Positions 1 through 8,700 are shown, counted from the first letter of the stretch. The stretch: DNA of 27,147 bases from Candidatus Gastranaerophilales bacterium HUM_12 (GCA_002102825.1 DABJ01000020.1:16353-43499), one strand, 5' to 3'. Program-made: numbers and translations. Notes: generated by a model from the letters alone, not told the origin.

Positions 1-153
1 GCTAATTGCTCTTGTCTATCGCTTACTTATATATAAACAATTTTTTATAGAAAAAAGTGCTATTTTTTATAGAAAAAATATATACCAATTTTTAAAACCC
101 TTGTGAATATTGACTTCCGGCATGATAATTCTTATTAATATTTCTTAATAATT
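1..153. other. AT-rich gene-free left edge
   Basis: No credible gene is visible. The stretch holds two identical 16-bp palindromes (listed separately) and an AT-only inverted repeat, TTATTAA (132-138) and TTAATAA (145-151), just beyond the stop of the prenyltransferase gene. That hairpin has no GC core, so it is at best a weak 3' end. A TTGACT at 110-115 with TATTAA at 133-138 looks promoter-like but points antisense into the prenyltransferase gene. Confidence 0.5.
41..78. repeat. Tandem pair of identical 16-bp palindromes
   Basis: TTTTTTATAGAAAAAA occurs at 41-56 and again, unchanged, at 63-78. Each copy is an inverted repeat (six T, ATAG, six A), and the copies are offset by 22 bp, close to two helical turns. 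This could be a pair of operator sites, an intrinsically bent segment, or the 3' region of a gene outside the window. The sequence alone does not decide. Confidence 0.6.
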
Positions 154-1134
154 CTAGTTTTTGTCCCCAAAAATTATTGCAATGCATGTCAAGAGCATGA
201 AATATGTCGAGATGTTTCTTGCAAAGAAAAACCTTAAATAAAAAGGAGCATTATATGTATTTTTGATTTTATCCCAGTTTTCTAGTGGATTGTGCCAAAA
301 TCTTATTGTTGGAGTACTTGTTCTGTCTTGATTGTACATTTTTAGCATTCGATATAAATCAAAAACAAGTGGAATTGTGATGTAAGTAATAAAATACAAG
401 TAGTTATTTGTTTTTATTGCAAATGGTATTAATAGAATATAGCTGAATGCATAAAAAATCAAAAGTAGATTGAGTGCTTTCTGTTTTGAACCCAATTTTA
501 GGCATAAGGTAGTTTTGTTTGCATTTTTATCTCCATCATAATCCATTAGCATGTGTGTATATAATACGGTATTCACAAACATTACACAAATTAACGACAA
601 GATTAAAACATCAAAAGAAAAATGCTTTGTCATCACATAATAAACACCCTCAAACATCAATGGTCCATAAGCAATTATAACTGCAAATTCCCCTAATCCG
701 TTGCTTGACAAATATGGGTAGCAGAGTGCAATTGTTAGGGCAATAACTGCTAAAAATACTACAGCTTTTCCCGAAATAAAAAATAGGATTCCTCCACATA
801 TTGCAGCTAACAAAATAAAAATGCTTATAACATTTTTCAAATCTTTTGTTGTTGCTTGACCGGTTCTTAAATATTCACATTTGCAATCTCTGCCTGCGGT
901 TAAGAATTCATAATCTTTTTGTAAAGTCTTATAGTCTATATAATCATCAATAAGATTTGTTGAAAGATGTACAAGACAAATTCCAACAAGTGCAATCAAC
1001 CCTGCAACAATATTTCCACCTACTTTTAAAGAGTAGACAAAAATCACAAGCCAACTTAGAATTGTCATTGGCGCCGAATATAATCTTGCATTTTTTAACC
1101 AAAAAATAGTTTTATGAAGTATATTTTTAATCAA
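154..1134 (-). CDS. UbiA-family membrane prenyltransferase
   Basis: An integral membrane enzyme of the UbiA superfamily, which transfers a polyprenyl chain to an aromatic or related acceptor (MenA- and UbiA-like enzymes). Both diagnostic Asp-rich motifs are present: NLIDDYIDYK (N60, D63, D64, D67) and DYDGDKNANKTT (D198, D200, D202), which bind Mg-diphosphate. About eight or nine hydrophobic segments span the protein. The C-terminal tail, with FWHNPLENW and FFFARNI, recalls a subgroup of prokaryotic UbiA proteins. I place the start at a TTG directly after the upstream 74-aa gene's stop; the frame stays open to a TTG at 1194, which would give a 59-bp overlap. It is the last gene of the nanE operon. 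No menaquinone genes are nearby, so the acceptor is unknown and MenA is only one option. Confidence 0.8.
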   Translation of the reverse strand: MIKNILHKTIFWLKNARLYSAPMTILSWLVIFVYSLKVGGNIVAGLIALVGICLVHLSTNLIDDYIDYKTLQKDYEFLTAGRDCKCEYLRTGQATTKDLKNVISIFILLAAICGGILFFISGKAVVFLAVIALTIALCYPYLSSNGLGEFAVIIAYGPLMFEGVYYVMTKHFSFDVLILSLICVMFVNTVLYTHMLMDYDGDKNANKTTLCLKLGSKQKALNLLLIFYAFSYILLIPFAIKTNNYLYFITYITIPLVFDLYRMLKMYNQDRTSTPTIRFWHNPLENWDKIKNTYNAPFYLRFFFARNISTYFMLLTCIAIIFGDKN

Positions 1135-1135
1135 A

Positions 1136-1360
1136 TTATTTTTCCAAAATGTTTTTAAGTGCGACAACGGCTTCGTAACTTCCGCCGGCCTCAAGAATTT
1201 CTTCTGCTGATAAGCCGAACATTGTTATAAGATTTTTGGCTTGATTATTACTGTTATGTTCAAGATGTTTTACTGTTTCAAGAATTGCATTTTCTCTGCT
1301 AAGTCTTGGAATTTGGTCATTTATCCCTTTTCTGAAAATTCTTGCTTTTGATTTACCCAT
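1136..1360 (-). CDS. Small conserved-looking protein, 74 aa, function unknown
   Basis: Not recognised. The product is basic at the N-terminus (MGKSKARIFRKG), is probably mostly helical, and has no Cys or membrane segment. The ATG lies inside the end of the sugar kinase gene (ATGGGTAA, 8-bp overlap), with a strong AAGGAG Shine-Dalgarno about 7 bases upstream, so it is clearly set up for translational coupling. Its stop abuts the TTG of the prenyltransferase. The overlaps, the good ribosome site and the uninterrupted frame make it a real gene. Position suggests a role tied to the kinase or to the operon's metabolism, but nothing in the sequence shows which. Confidence 0.75.
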   Translation of the reverse strand: MGKSKARIFRKGINDQIPRLSRENAILETVKHLEHNSNNQAKNLITMFGLSAEEILEAGGSYEAVVALKNILEK

Positions 1361-2237
1361 TGATTACTCCTTTTTGAAAAGCAAGTAATGCGGCTCCAAT
1401 CATTCCTGAATAATTTCCTGCTGTCGCCTTAACAACTCTTGTTGGTGTTGTGCAAATTTCTTGGTTAACAATTTTTTCTACTTTATCCGTTTCAACAAAT
1501 TGTGCCAAAGAACCTGATAAAACAACACAATCAGGGTCAAAAATATTTGCTAAACCAATAATTCCATTTGTAATATCTTCTTCCCATCTATGGTAAACAT
1601 CAAGCATCTTTTGATTTTTATTTTTAACTCCGTTCATAACATCATAGGTTGTGACATTTTGGTCTTTTAACATTTCTTGTGCAGTGATTTTTAATCCTGT
1701 ACCTGATGCGTAGATTTCAAAACAATCCCAAGAACCGCAGGTACATTTTCTTCGTTTATCAGAATACATTTTAAAATGCATTTCTCCGGCTGCTCCGTTT
1801 TGTCCTTTTAGAAGTTTATTATCAATAATAATTCCTCCGCCAACTCCTGTGCCAAGAGTAATCATAACACTGGTTGGACAATTTACAGATGCTCCGATTT
1901 CGTGTTCAGCCCAAGCAGCACAGTTTGCGTCATTCTCAACAAAAACAGGTTTTGTTGAGAGTTCTAAAAATGGCATTTGTGGATAGCCTTTTGCAATATT
2001 GCCAGTTGAACCTAGTATTTTTGAATTTTGATTGTTTACGGCTCCACATGTTGAAAAAGCAATAACATCAACATCGTTTTCATGTTTTTTTATTATTTCT
2101 ATAAAAGTTTTTTTGATTTCATCAAATGTTTTTGGTGTAGCATGTTTTTCTATCTCGCTAATAATTTCACCATTTTCATTAACAATGGCATTGTAGATTT
2201 TTGTTCCACCTACATCTAAAGCTAAAGCTTTTTTCAT
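1353..2237 (-). CDS. nanK: ROK-family sugar kinase (probable N-acetylmannosamine kinase)
   Basis: An ATP-dependent hexose or hexosamine kinase of the ROK family, 294 aa, typical length. Visible motifs are the phosphate loop DVGGTK (8-13), the catalytic aspartate in ENDAN (D103), the adenosine-side GTGVGGG (129-135), and the zinc-binding CTCGSWDC (C165, C167, C172). The nearby sugar/zinc motif reads GEMHF, where most ROK kinases have E-x-G-H, so the histidine (H154) sits one residue closer to the glutamate; specificity may differ. Sharing an operon with nanE makes ManNAc the favoured substrate, giving ManNAc-6-P for NanE, but glucose or GlcNAc cannot be excluded from sequence. GGGAG lies upstream of the ATG. 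There is a 22-bp gap after the 68-aa gene and an 8-bp overlap with the 74-aa gene. Confidence 0.8.
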   Translation of the reverse strand: MKKALALDVGGTKIYNAIVNENGEIISEIEKHATPKTFDEIKKTFIEIIKKHENDVDVIAFSTCGAVNNQNSKILGSTGNIAKGYPQMPFLELSTKPVFVENDANCAAWAEHEIGASVNCPTSVMITLGTGVGGGIIIDNKLLKGQNGAAGEMHFKMYSDKRRKCTCGSWDCFEIYASGTGLKITAQEMLKDQNVTTYDVMNGVKNKNQKMLDVYHRWEEDITNGIIGLANIFDPDCVVLSGSLAQFVETDKVEKIVNQEICTTPTRVVKATAGNYSGMIGAALLAFQKGVING

Positions 2238-2259
2238 ATTTTTACTCCCTTTATGTTTG

Positions 2260-2466
2260 TTATTTCTTTAAAAGTTTATCTGCTTGCATTTTTATGAACT
2301 TATAAAGACTGCGAACTTCTCTGACTGTATATTCTTTGCCAATAAGTTCAACTTTTCTGTCATAATCAGGTAGTTGTTTTTGTCTGTTTGAATTTTGTTC
2401 AATTATATGTATAAGATTTTTCGCTTTATCCATTTGTGATAAAGGTTTTATCGGTAAGATTTTCAT
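2260..2466 (-). CDS. Small protein, 68 aa, between nanE and the ROK kinase
   Basis: Not recognised. A highly charged, lysine-rich, probably helical protein without Cys, ending in QADKLLKK. Its N-terminus, MKILPIKPLS, resembles the starts of two unrelated proteins here (MRILPVYNLS at 5263 and MNILSITPALS at 9492), but it lacks the S/T-F-K/S element that follows in those. It lies 14 bp after nanE and 22 bp before the kinase gene, on the same strand, so it is co-transcribed. GGGA sits a few bases before the ATG. A small accessory or regulatory protein of amino-sugar metabolism is possible, but this is only inference from position. Confidence 0.65.
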   Translation of the reverse strand: MKILPIKPLSQMDKAKNLIHIIEQNSNRQKQLPDYDRKVELIGKEYTVREVRSLYKFIKMQADKLLKK

Positions 2467-2480
2467 ATTATCCCTATTTG

Positions 2481-3173
2481 TTACTTCTTTCTGAATACGA
2501 ATCTTTTAGTAATAAGTTGTGGCCTTGTGATAGCTGAACCAATTACAACACAGTGTGCACCAAGTTCAAATGCTTTATTAACTTGTTCCGGTTCCCAGAT
2601 TCTGCCTTCTAAAACAACAGGTAATTGAGTTTGTTCTACAAGTTGTTTTAAAAGTTCAAAATCAGGTTCATTAGCCGGTGAATTTGCGGATTCTAATGTA
2701 TAACCTGCAAGAGTTGTAGAAATTATATCCGCACCAAGTTCTTTAGCGTTCAAACCCTCTTCAAGTGTTGAAATATCAGCCATAGCAAGGCGTTTATTGA
2801 TATGAATATATTTTATCAAATCTTGTAACTTTTCGTTATTGGGACGTTTTCTTTGGGTTGCATCGGTTGCAATCACATCTGCACCTGCTTCAACAAGTTC
2901 AATAACATCTTTAATGTTTGGAGTGATATAAACCAATTCTTTGTAATTTTTAGGAATAATGTTTGGTTTCGTTAAGCCGATAATTGGCAGATTAAATAAT
3001 TTTTTTGCATTTTTTACATCTCTTGCGCCTGCAAGTCTTAATGCTCCTGCTCCACCGTTAACTACAGATTTCATCATTCCAATCATGCATTGTTCCAAGT
3101 ACAATGGTTCATTAGGCATTGCTTGGACAGATACAACAACTGTTCCCTTTATTCTGTTTAAAATATCATTCAT
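2481..3173 (-). CDS. nanE: N-acetylmannosamine-6-phosphate 2-epimerase
   Basis: Converts ManNAc-6-P to GlcNAc-6-P in the cytoplasm, linking sialic acid or ManNAc breakdown to amino-sugar metabolism. The 230-aa length and TIM-barrel motifs fit NanE closely: early SVQAMPNEPL, GLTK (lysine of the active site), DATQRKRP, MADIST, STTLAGYT, PVVLEGRI, and the C-terminal phosphate-binding VIGSAITRP. It is the first gene of a five-gene operon with a ROK kinase, the usual NanK partner. No sialidase, NanA lyase or transporter is in the window. The ATG has no Shine-Dalgarno, and a TATAAT lies only 6 bases upstream, so the mRNA is probably leaderless. Confidence 0.92.
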   Translation of the reverse strand: MNDILNRIKGTVVVSVQAMPNEPLYLEQCMIGMMKSVVNGGAGALRLAGARDVKNAKKLFNLPIIGLTKPNIIPKNYKELVYITPNIKDVIELVEAGADVIATDATQRKRPNNEKLQDLIKYIHINKRLAMADISTLEEGLNAKELGADIISTTLAGYTLESANSPANEPDFELLKQLVEQTQLPVVLEGRIWEPEQVNKAFELGAHCVVIGSAITRPQLITKRFVFRKK

Positions 3174-3179
3174 ACATGA

Positions 3180-3208
3180 ATTATAGCCTAAACATAAATT
3201 TTTGAACG
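3180..3208 (-). promoter_or_regulatory. nanE operon promoter, leaderless geometry
   Basis: A perfect TATAAT -10 (3185-3180 on the minus strand) is preceded by a weak -35, GTTCAA or CGTTCA, at 16-17 bp spacing. Only six bases separate the hexamer from the ATG at 3173, which puts the expected start of transcription at the initiation codon itself. Confidence 0.6.
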
Positions 3209-3245
3209 GCTATTTCTTTATTGTTTTTTAAAATGATAAATTTCG

Positions 3246-3254
3246 TGTTATAAT
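3246..3254 (+). promoter_or_regulatory. Extended -10 promoter of the M16 peptidase operon
   Basis: TGT followed by TATAAT (3249-3254) forms an extended -10; no good -35 is seen at 17 bp. Transcription would start near 3261. AAGGGGA, just before the ATG at 3283, serves as the ribosome site. This promoter is back-to-back with the nanE promoter in a 109-bp gap. Confidence 0.6.
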
Positions 3255-3282
3255 AAACACATTAAATAAGGGGAATTTATAT

Positions 3283-4608
3283 ATGAATAAAATGTTGGTC
3301 AAATATCCGTTTTTAACACGTGATGTTGAAATATATGAAAGAGAAAATGGACATAAAATCGTTTTGGCTCATAAAGAGGGAGAAATGGTTAATGTTTCTT
3401 CTTGGGTTAAAACAGGTTCTATAAATGAAGATGATGATAATAACGGAATTTCTCACTTTTTGGAACATTTAATGTTTAAAGGCACTCATGCTCACAAAGT
3501 CGGAGAATTTGACCGAATGCTTGAATCAAAAGGAGCAATTGTTAATGCTGCAACTTGGAAAGACTATACGTTTTTCTATGTGACACTTCCAAAAGGTATT
3601 GATAATAGAGATTTTGATTTGGCAGTAGATTTGCATGCTGACATGATGATGGATCCCGTTTTTCCTGCAGAAGAACTCGGTGCTCCGTTTGATATAAATG
3701 ACAATACTGTTACTGATAAACGTGAACGTCATGTTGTAATTGAAGAAATCAGAATGCGCAAGGATCAACCTTGGACTAAGGTTTACAATATTTGTAACAA
3801 AAATCTATATACTTCTCACCCTTATAAACGAGATGTAATTGGAACTCCGGAGATTATTTCTCGTTTGACAAGAGAAGATATTGATAGTTATTATAGAAAA
3901 TTCTATACACCTAATAATGTGACAACTATTGTTGTTGGAGATTTTGACCACGAAGCAGTTTTGAAAACTATTTGTGACAAATTTACATTTCCGGATAGAG
4001 TTCAAGGTGAAAATCGTGTTAATAAAATTGATACTCCTACTCAACAAACAAAATACATTGAAACAAAATCTAATGTAAATACCGGCTATCTGATGTTTGG
4101 TTGGTTAGGACCTAGAGCAGCGGAATTGAAACCGGGGATTTGCTTAGACTTGATTAGTATAATTTTTGGTGACGGTTCAAGTTCTCGTTTACAACAAAAC
4201 TTAATTGAAAAATTACCGGAACAAATATTTAATATGATTGGTTCAGAGCATTACCAATTTAAAGATGGTAACAACTTCTTTATTCAGGCTAATTTCAAGC
4301 CGGAATTTAAAGAAAAAGCTCTTGAACTTGTAAAACAAGAATTGGCAAATCTTTTAGAAAATAAAATAACAGAAGAAGAGCTTGCAAAAGCTAAAAAACG
4401 TATAAAATCCCGTTTTGCGTTCTCCGCAGAAACTGTTTCTGAAATTGGCGAAACTATTGGTTATTATATGACTGTTTGCGAAAATTTGAAATTGGTAGAA
4501 GATTATTTAGCAGATTTGGATAGTATTACTTTAGAAGATTTAACAAATACAATAAATGCATACTTGTCCCTTGATAATGCTGTAATTTCTGTTTTGATGC
4601 CGGAGTAA
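3283..4608 (+). CDS. M16-family zinc metallopeptidase
   Basis: A peptidase of the pitrilysin/insulinase-like family (M16), 441 aa, the usual length for single-chain bacterial members with one catalytic and one inactive half. The inverted zinc motif HFLEH is at 58-62 (H58, H62 ligands, E61 catalytic), and the third ligand lies in HVVIEEIRMR (E154 or E155). The C-terminal half has the family's YLMFGWLGP and the GDGSSSRL stretch typical of M16 proteins. Between the two zinc elements is an insertion, about residues 133-146, rich in Asp and Asn, which lengthens the usual spacing by roughly 15 residues. There is no signal peptide, so the protein is probably cytoplasmic. The stop is 3 bp before the glycosylase gene, so the two are co-transcribed. 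Confidence 0.9.
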   Translation: MNKMLVKYPFLTRDVEIYERENGHKIVLAHKEGEMVNVSSWVKTGSINEDDDNNGISHFLEHLMFKGTHAHKVGEFDRMLESKGAIVNAATWKDYTFFYVTLPKGIDNRDFDLAVDLHADMMMDPVFPAEELGAPFDINDNTVTDKRERHVVIEEIRMRKDQPWTKVYNICNKNLYTSHPYKRDVIGTPEIISRLTREDIDSYYRKFYTPNNVTTIVVGDFDHEAVLKTICDKFTFPDRVQGENRVNKIDTPTQQTKYIETKSNVNTGYLMFGWLGPRAAELKPGICLDLISIIFGDGSSSRLQQNLIEKLPEQIFNMIGSEHYQFKDGNNFFIQANFKPEFKEKALELVKQELANLLENKITEEELAKAKKRIKSRFAFSAETVSEIGETIGYYMTVCENLKLVEDYLADLDSITLEDLTNTINAYLSLDNAVISVLMPE

Positions 4609-4611
4609 GCT

Positions 4612-5202
4612 ATGCAGACTGAATTTGATGAACAATTGAAATTAGTTAGAGAAAAATGTTTAAATTGTGAGAAATGTTCCCTATGCAAAACTCGTACTAA
4701 TTCTGTGTTTTCTGCAGGTGTTCCGAATTCAAAGTTGATGTTAATCGGAGAAGCTACGGGGTATTATGAGGATATGAAAGGTGAGCCTTTTGTTGGAAAA
4801 GCCGGACAGCTTTTGGATAAAATCTTAGGTTGTGTCGGTTTTTCTCGTCAAAGAGATATTTATATTTGTAATACGCTAAAATGTCGTCCACCGGAAAATC
4901 GTGACCCTCTTCCAGATGAAAAAGCAGCATGCCGAGAGTTTTTAGATGCACAGATTGAAATATTAAAACCTCGAATCATTTTACTTTGTGGTAGGGTTGC
5001 CGTGAATTCTTTTATTGATACAAAATTGGGTATTACGAAATTACGTGGCAAATGGTTTGAAGGTCCAAACTTTTCTAAAATGATGCCGATTTTTCACCCA
5101 TCATACTTGCTTCGAAATGAGTCAAGAGAAAAAGGTTCTCCAAAATGGTTGATGTGGCAAGATATAAAAGAAGTTCGACGAGTTTATGACCAAATGAACT
5201 AG
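4612..5202 (+). CDS. Family 4 uracil-DNA glycosylase
   Basis: Removes uracil from DNA as the first step of base excision repair; family 4 enzymes carry a [4Fe-4S] cluster. At 196 aa it is typical. Cluster ligands are best assigned to C19, C22 (in CEKCSLCKTR), C91 (LKCRPP) and C107. Motif 1 reads GEATGYYEDMKGEPFVGKAG (46-65), with Thr in the place of the usual Pro of GEAPG. Motif 2 is HPSYLLR near residue 162. The gene starts 3 bp after the M16 stop, with GGAG inside the end of that gene serving as ribosome site, so translation is coupled. It is not the family 1 enzyme Ung. Confidence 0.92.
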   Translation: MQTEFDEQLKLVREKCLNCEKCSLCKTRTNSVFSAGVPNSKLMLIGEATGYYEDMKGEPFVGKAGQLLDKILGCVGFSRQRDIYICNTLKCRPPENRDPLPDEKAACREFLDAQIEILKPRIILLCGRVAVNSFIDTKLGITKLRGKWFEGPNFSKMMPIFHPSYLLRNESREKGSPKWLMWQDIKEVRRVYDQMN

Positions 5203-5262
5203 CAAAAAAATAATTATTTCGATTTAATATATTGTGTAGTAAAAATTTTTAGGTTCTGCATT

Positions 5263-5682
5263 ATGAGAATTCTTCCTGTATATAATTTATCAAATAATTA
5301 TTTACGTTTCACTTTTAAATCAAATGATACATCAAGAGATCTTGTTGATAAGATGCGAGAAAAACGTCATGACTTAGATGATTCATTGACTAAAAATGAG
5401 TCCTCTCAAGATTCGGTTGAAGATAAAATTTCCAGTGTAAAATCTGATATTCAAACTCAAACTTCTCAAATGGATACTGAGAAAAATACAATAAATGAGG
5501 ATTCTCAAAAATTGACTCAAATTCAGCATGATAAAAATGAGGAACAAGAAAAACTTGAAGAAACACAGGAAAAACTCCAAGCTGATAGAAGAAAGTTGGA
5601 GCAATTACAAGATAGAATGTCTCAGTTGAGAACTCAATATTCCAAAATTCAATCAGGGTTATCAAATCTTAATGAAGTTTAG
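5263..5682 (+). CDS. Small coiled-coil protein with N-terminal leader motif
   Basis: Not recognised as a known family. The first 19 residues, MRILPVYNLSNNYLRFTFK, end in an S/T-F-K/S element seen in other proteins of this lineage. From about residue 25 to 135 the chain is almost uninterrupted heptad-like sequence rich in Glu, Gln, Lys, Asp and Ser, a long coiled coil with no Cys and no membrane segment. The ribosome site is weak (AGG at 5251-5253). The gene stands 60 bp after the glycosylase and is followed by a bidirectional terminator. A structural, scaffold or secreted role is possible; the low-complexity coil makes homology-based naming unreliable. Confidence 0.7.
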   Translation: MRILPVYNLSNNYLRFTFKSNDTSRDLVDKMREKRHDLDDSLTKNESSQDSVEDKISSVKSDIQTQTSQMDTEKNTINEDSQKLTQIQHDKNEEQEKLEETQEKLQADRRKLEQLQDRMSQLRTQYSKIQSGLSNLNEV

Positions 5683-5708
5683 AGTCTTTGCTTAAATAAT
5701 AACAAAAC

Positions 5709-5738
5709 AAAAGAGGCACTCTTTCGAGTACCTCTTTT
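5709..5738. terminator. Bidirectional terminator between coiled-coil gene and PFOR
   Basis: AAAAGAGGCACT (5709-5720) pairs with AGTACCTCTTTT (5727-5738), with a single C/A mismatch and a CTTTCG loop. T-runs flank the stem on both strands, and it lies between convergent genes. Confidence 0.85.
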
Positions 5739-5759
5739 GCAAATTTTTAGCAAATTTGA

Positions 5760-8700
5760 TTATTTCATCAATTCGCCAACTGCTTTATAAACGTTCATAC
5801 GTTTAGCCGCATCGCTTTCAGCTTTTTCGTATAGAGCTTCAGCATGTTCAGGGTTAGTCTTCATAAGTGATTTATAACGACCTTCTGATCTGATGAAGTC
5901 TTGGTAGCTGCCTTTTGGATCTTTAGCGTCCCAAGTGAACGGTTGTTCAGGGTTAGCAGGGTTGTATCTGTATAATGGGAAGTATCCTGCTTCTACTGCA
6001 CGTTTTTGTTCAGTTTGAGTTTTGCTCATATCAATACCGTGTGCGATACATGGTGCATAAGCGAAGATGATTGATGGTCCGTTGTAGCTTTCTGCTTCTT
6101 GGAATGCTTTTAGAGTTTGTGCTCTATCTGCGCCCAAAGCAACTGATGCTACATATACGTAACCATAAGACATGCTCATCAAGCCCATGTTTTTCTTGTA
6201 TGTTTGTTTACCGCCAGTAGCGAATTTAGCAACTGCACCGGTTGGAGTTGATTTAGAAGCTTGACCGCCAGTATTTGAGTAAACTTCTGTATCAAGAACA
6301 AGAACGTTAACGTTTTTGTTTTGAGCAAGAACGTGGTCAATACCGCCGTAACCGATATCGTTAGCCCAACCGTCACCACCGATAATCCATACAGATTTAT
6401 CTGTGAAGTAGTCTTCAAGTTCTTTAACTTTAGCTAAGTCTGTGCAATCACATTCTGCAGCATATTTGTTGATAATTTCTTTAGCTGCTTCTTGATCTTT
6501 GATAGCTTCTTCAGTTTTTGAATCTTCCCAGTGAGATAAAGCTTTTTCTAATGCAGATTTCAAATCAGCAGGAGCTTTTTCACTAGCAATAACTTTTTCA
6601 GCATAAGATTTTAATGTAGCTCTGTTTTGATCTACAGCCAATCTCATACCATAACCGAATTCAGCATTGTCTTCAAATAATGAGTTTGCCCAAGCCGGAC
6701 CTCTACCATCTTTATTAGTTGTATAAGGAATAGTAGGGAATGTACCTGAGTAAATTGAAGAACAACCTGTTGCGTTAGCTACGATTGCGTTTTCACCGAA
6801 TAATTGTGAAACTAATTTAACGTAAGGAGTTTCACCACAACCAGCACAAGCACCTGAGAATTCAAATAATGGTTTTCTTAACATAGCGCCTTTAATTGTT
6901 TTAGTTGTGTTTTTACCCATAACGTTATCAGGTAATGCGTCAAAGAATTTTTCGTTTTCTAATTCGCAAGCTTCAACTTCTTTTTCAATTGTAGACCAAG
7001 TTAAAGCTTTTTTGCCTTCAACTTTAGACATTGGACATTGGTCTAAACAAACACCACAACCTGTACAATCTTCACAGTAAACTTGAACTTTGAATTGTTC
7101 ACCGTTTAAGTTTGGTTTAGCATCAACAGTGTTGAATGAAGCTGGTGCATCTTTCAAACTGTCTTTTTCTGCTAATTTAGTTCTGATTGCAGCATGTGGA
7201 CATGCTGAAGCACAAATACCACATTGAATACAGTGTTCAGAATTCCAGTGAGGAACACGAGGAGCAATTCCACGTTTTTCTAAGCAAGCTGTACCTGTAG
7301 GGATAACACCGTCAATACTCATTGATGAAACTGGGATATCATCACCTTTTAATCTCATTGATGGTTCAATGATTTTCTTAGCGAAGTCGCTGGCATTTTC
7401 AGGAATGAATTTAACATCATCTACGCAGCCAACACCGTCTAAAGTTGCAGGAACCGGAACTTCTTCAGTTGCGTTAATAGCTGCATCAATCAATGCTAAG
7501 TTCATGTTAACAACATCGTCACCTTTTTTCTTGAATGTCTTAGTTGTCATAGCTCTCATACCTTCATAAGCTTGTTCAAATGGAATGATTCCAGAAACTT
7601 TGAAGTATGCAACCATCATAACTGTGTTAGCACCTTTACCTCTTAATCCTGGTTGTTGTTTGATTAGAGATTCAGCATCTACATTGTAGAATTTGATTTT
7701 CTTATCAATGATTGTTTTTTGCATATCTCTAGTTAAGTGAGCAAAAGCTTCTTCTTTAGAGTATGGGCTATTTAACAAGAATGTTCCGCCTTCTTTGATA
7801 CCTTTTAATAGGTCATATCTTCCGATATAAGAGTGAGCTGAACAAGATACAAAATCAGGCGCAGTGATTAAGTATGTTGATTTAATTTGTTTGTCACCGA
7901 ATCTCAAGTGAGAAACTGTAACACCAAATGATTTTTTAGAGTCGTAAGCAAAGTATGCTTGAGCATCTTTGTTAGTATATTGACCAATAATTTTAATTGA
8001 GTTTTTGTTAGCACCAACAGTACCGTCTGAACCTAAGCCCCAGAACATACAGTTTGTAGTTCCTGCAGGTTCTGTAACGATGTGTTCTTCAACTTTGATT
8101 GATTTGTGAGTTACATCATCTTCAATACCAACTGTGAATCCGTGGAATCCGTTGTTTTCAGCATGTTTGTAAACAGCAAGAACCATTGATGGAGTGAATT
8201 CTTTTGAAGACAAACCGTAACGTCCGCCGATTACTCTGATGTCTTTGTTTTCTAATGCTGCAACTACATCTAAGTATAAAGGTTCACCGATTGAACCAGG
8301 TTCTTTTGTTCTATCTAAAACAGTGATACGTTTAACTGATTTTGGAAGAGCTTCGTTAAATCTCTTAACATCGAATGGTCTGTATAATCTAACTTTAACC
8401 AAACCATATTTAGTACCTCTGTTAGAGTTCAAGTAATCAATTGTTTCTTCGATTGTTTCACAACCTGAACCGATAGCAACGATAACATCTGTAGCATCAG
8501 GAACACCAACATAATCGAATGGGTGATATTGTCTTCCTGTAACTTTAGCTACTTTATCCATATATTCTTGAACGATATCTGGAACTGCATCGTAGTATTT
8601 GTTAACTGTTTCACGACCTTGGAAATATACGTCAGAGTTTTGAGCACCAACTTTACATTTAGGAGCTTCAGGTCTCATAGCTCTTTGTCTGAATTCTTCA

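Noticed and set aside
110..138. TTGACT with TATTAA as a plus-strand promoter
   Set aside because: It would drive antisense RNA into the prenyltransferase gene, and the -10 is poor in a very AT-rich stretch.
3526..3768. 80-aa minus-strand frame inside the M16 gene (and a second at 3805-4047)
   Set aside because: It is antisense to a well-supported catalytic domain, has no ribosome site and reads as a Cys/Ile/Asn-rich shadow.
5390..5665. 91-aa and 73-aa minus-strand frames antisense to the coiled-coil gene
   Set aside because: They are shadows of low-complexity Glu/Gln/Lys codons, without start signals.
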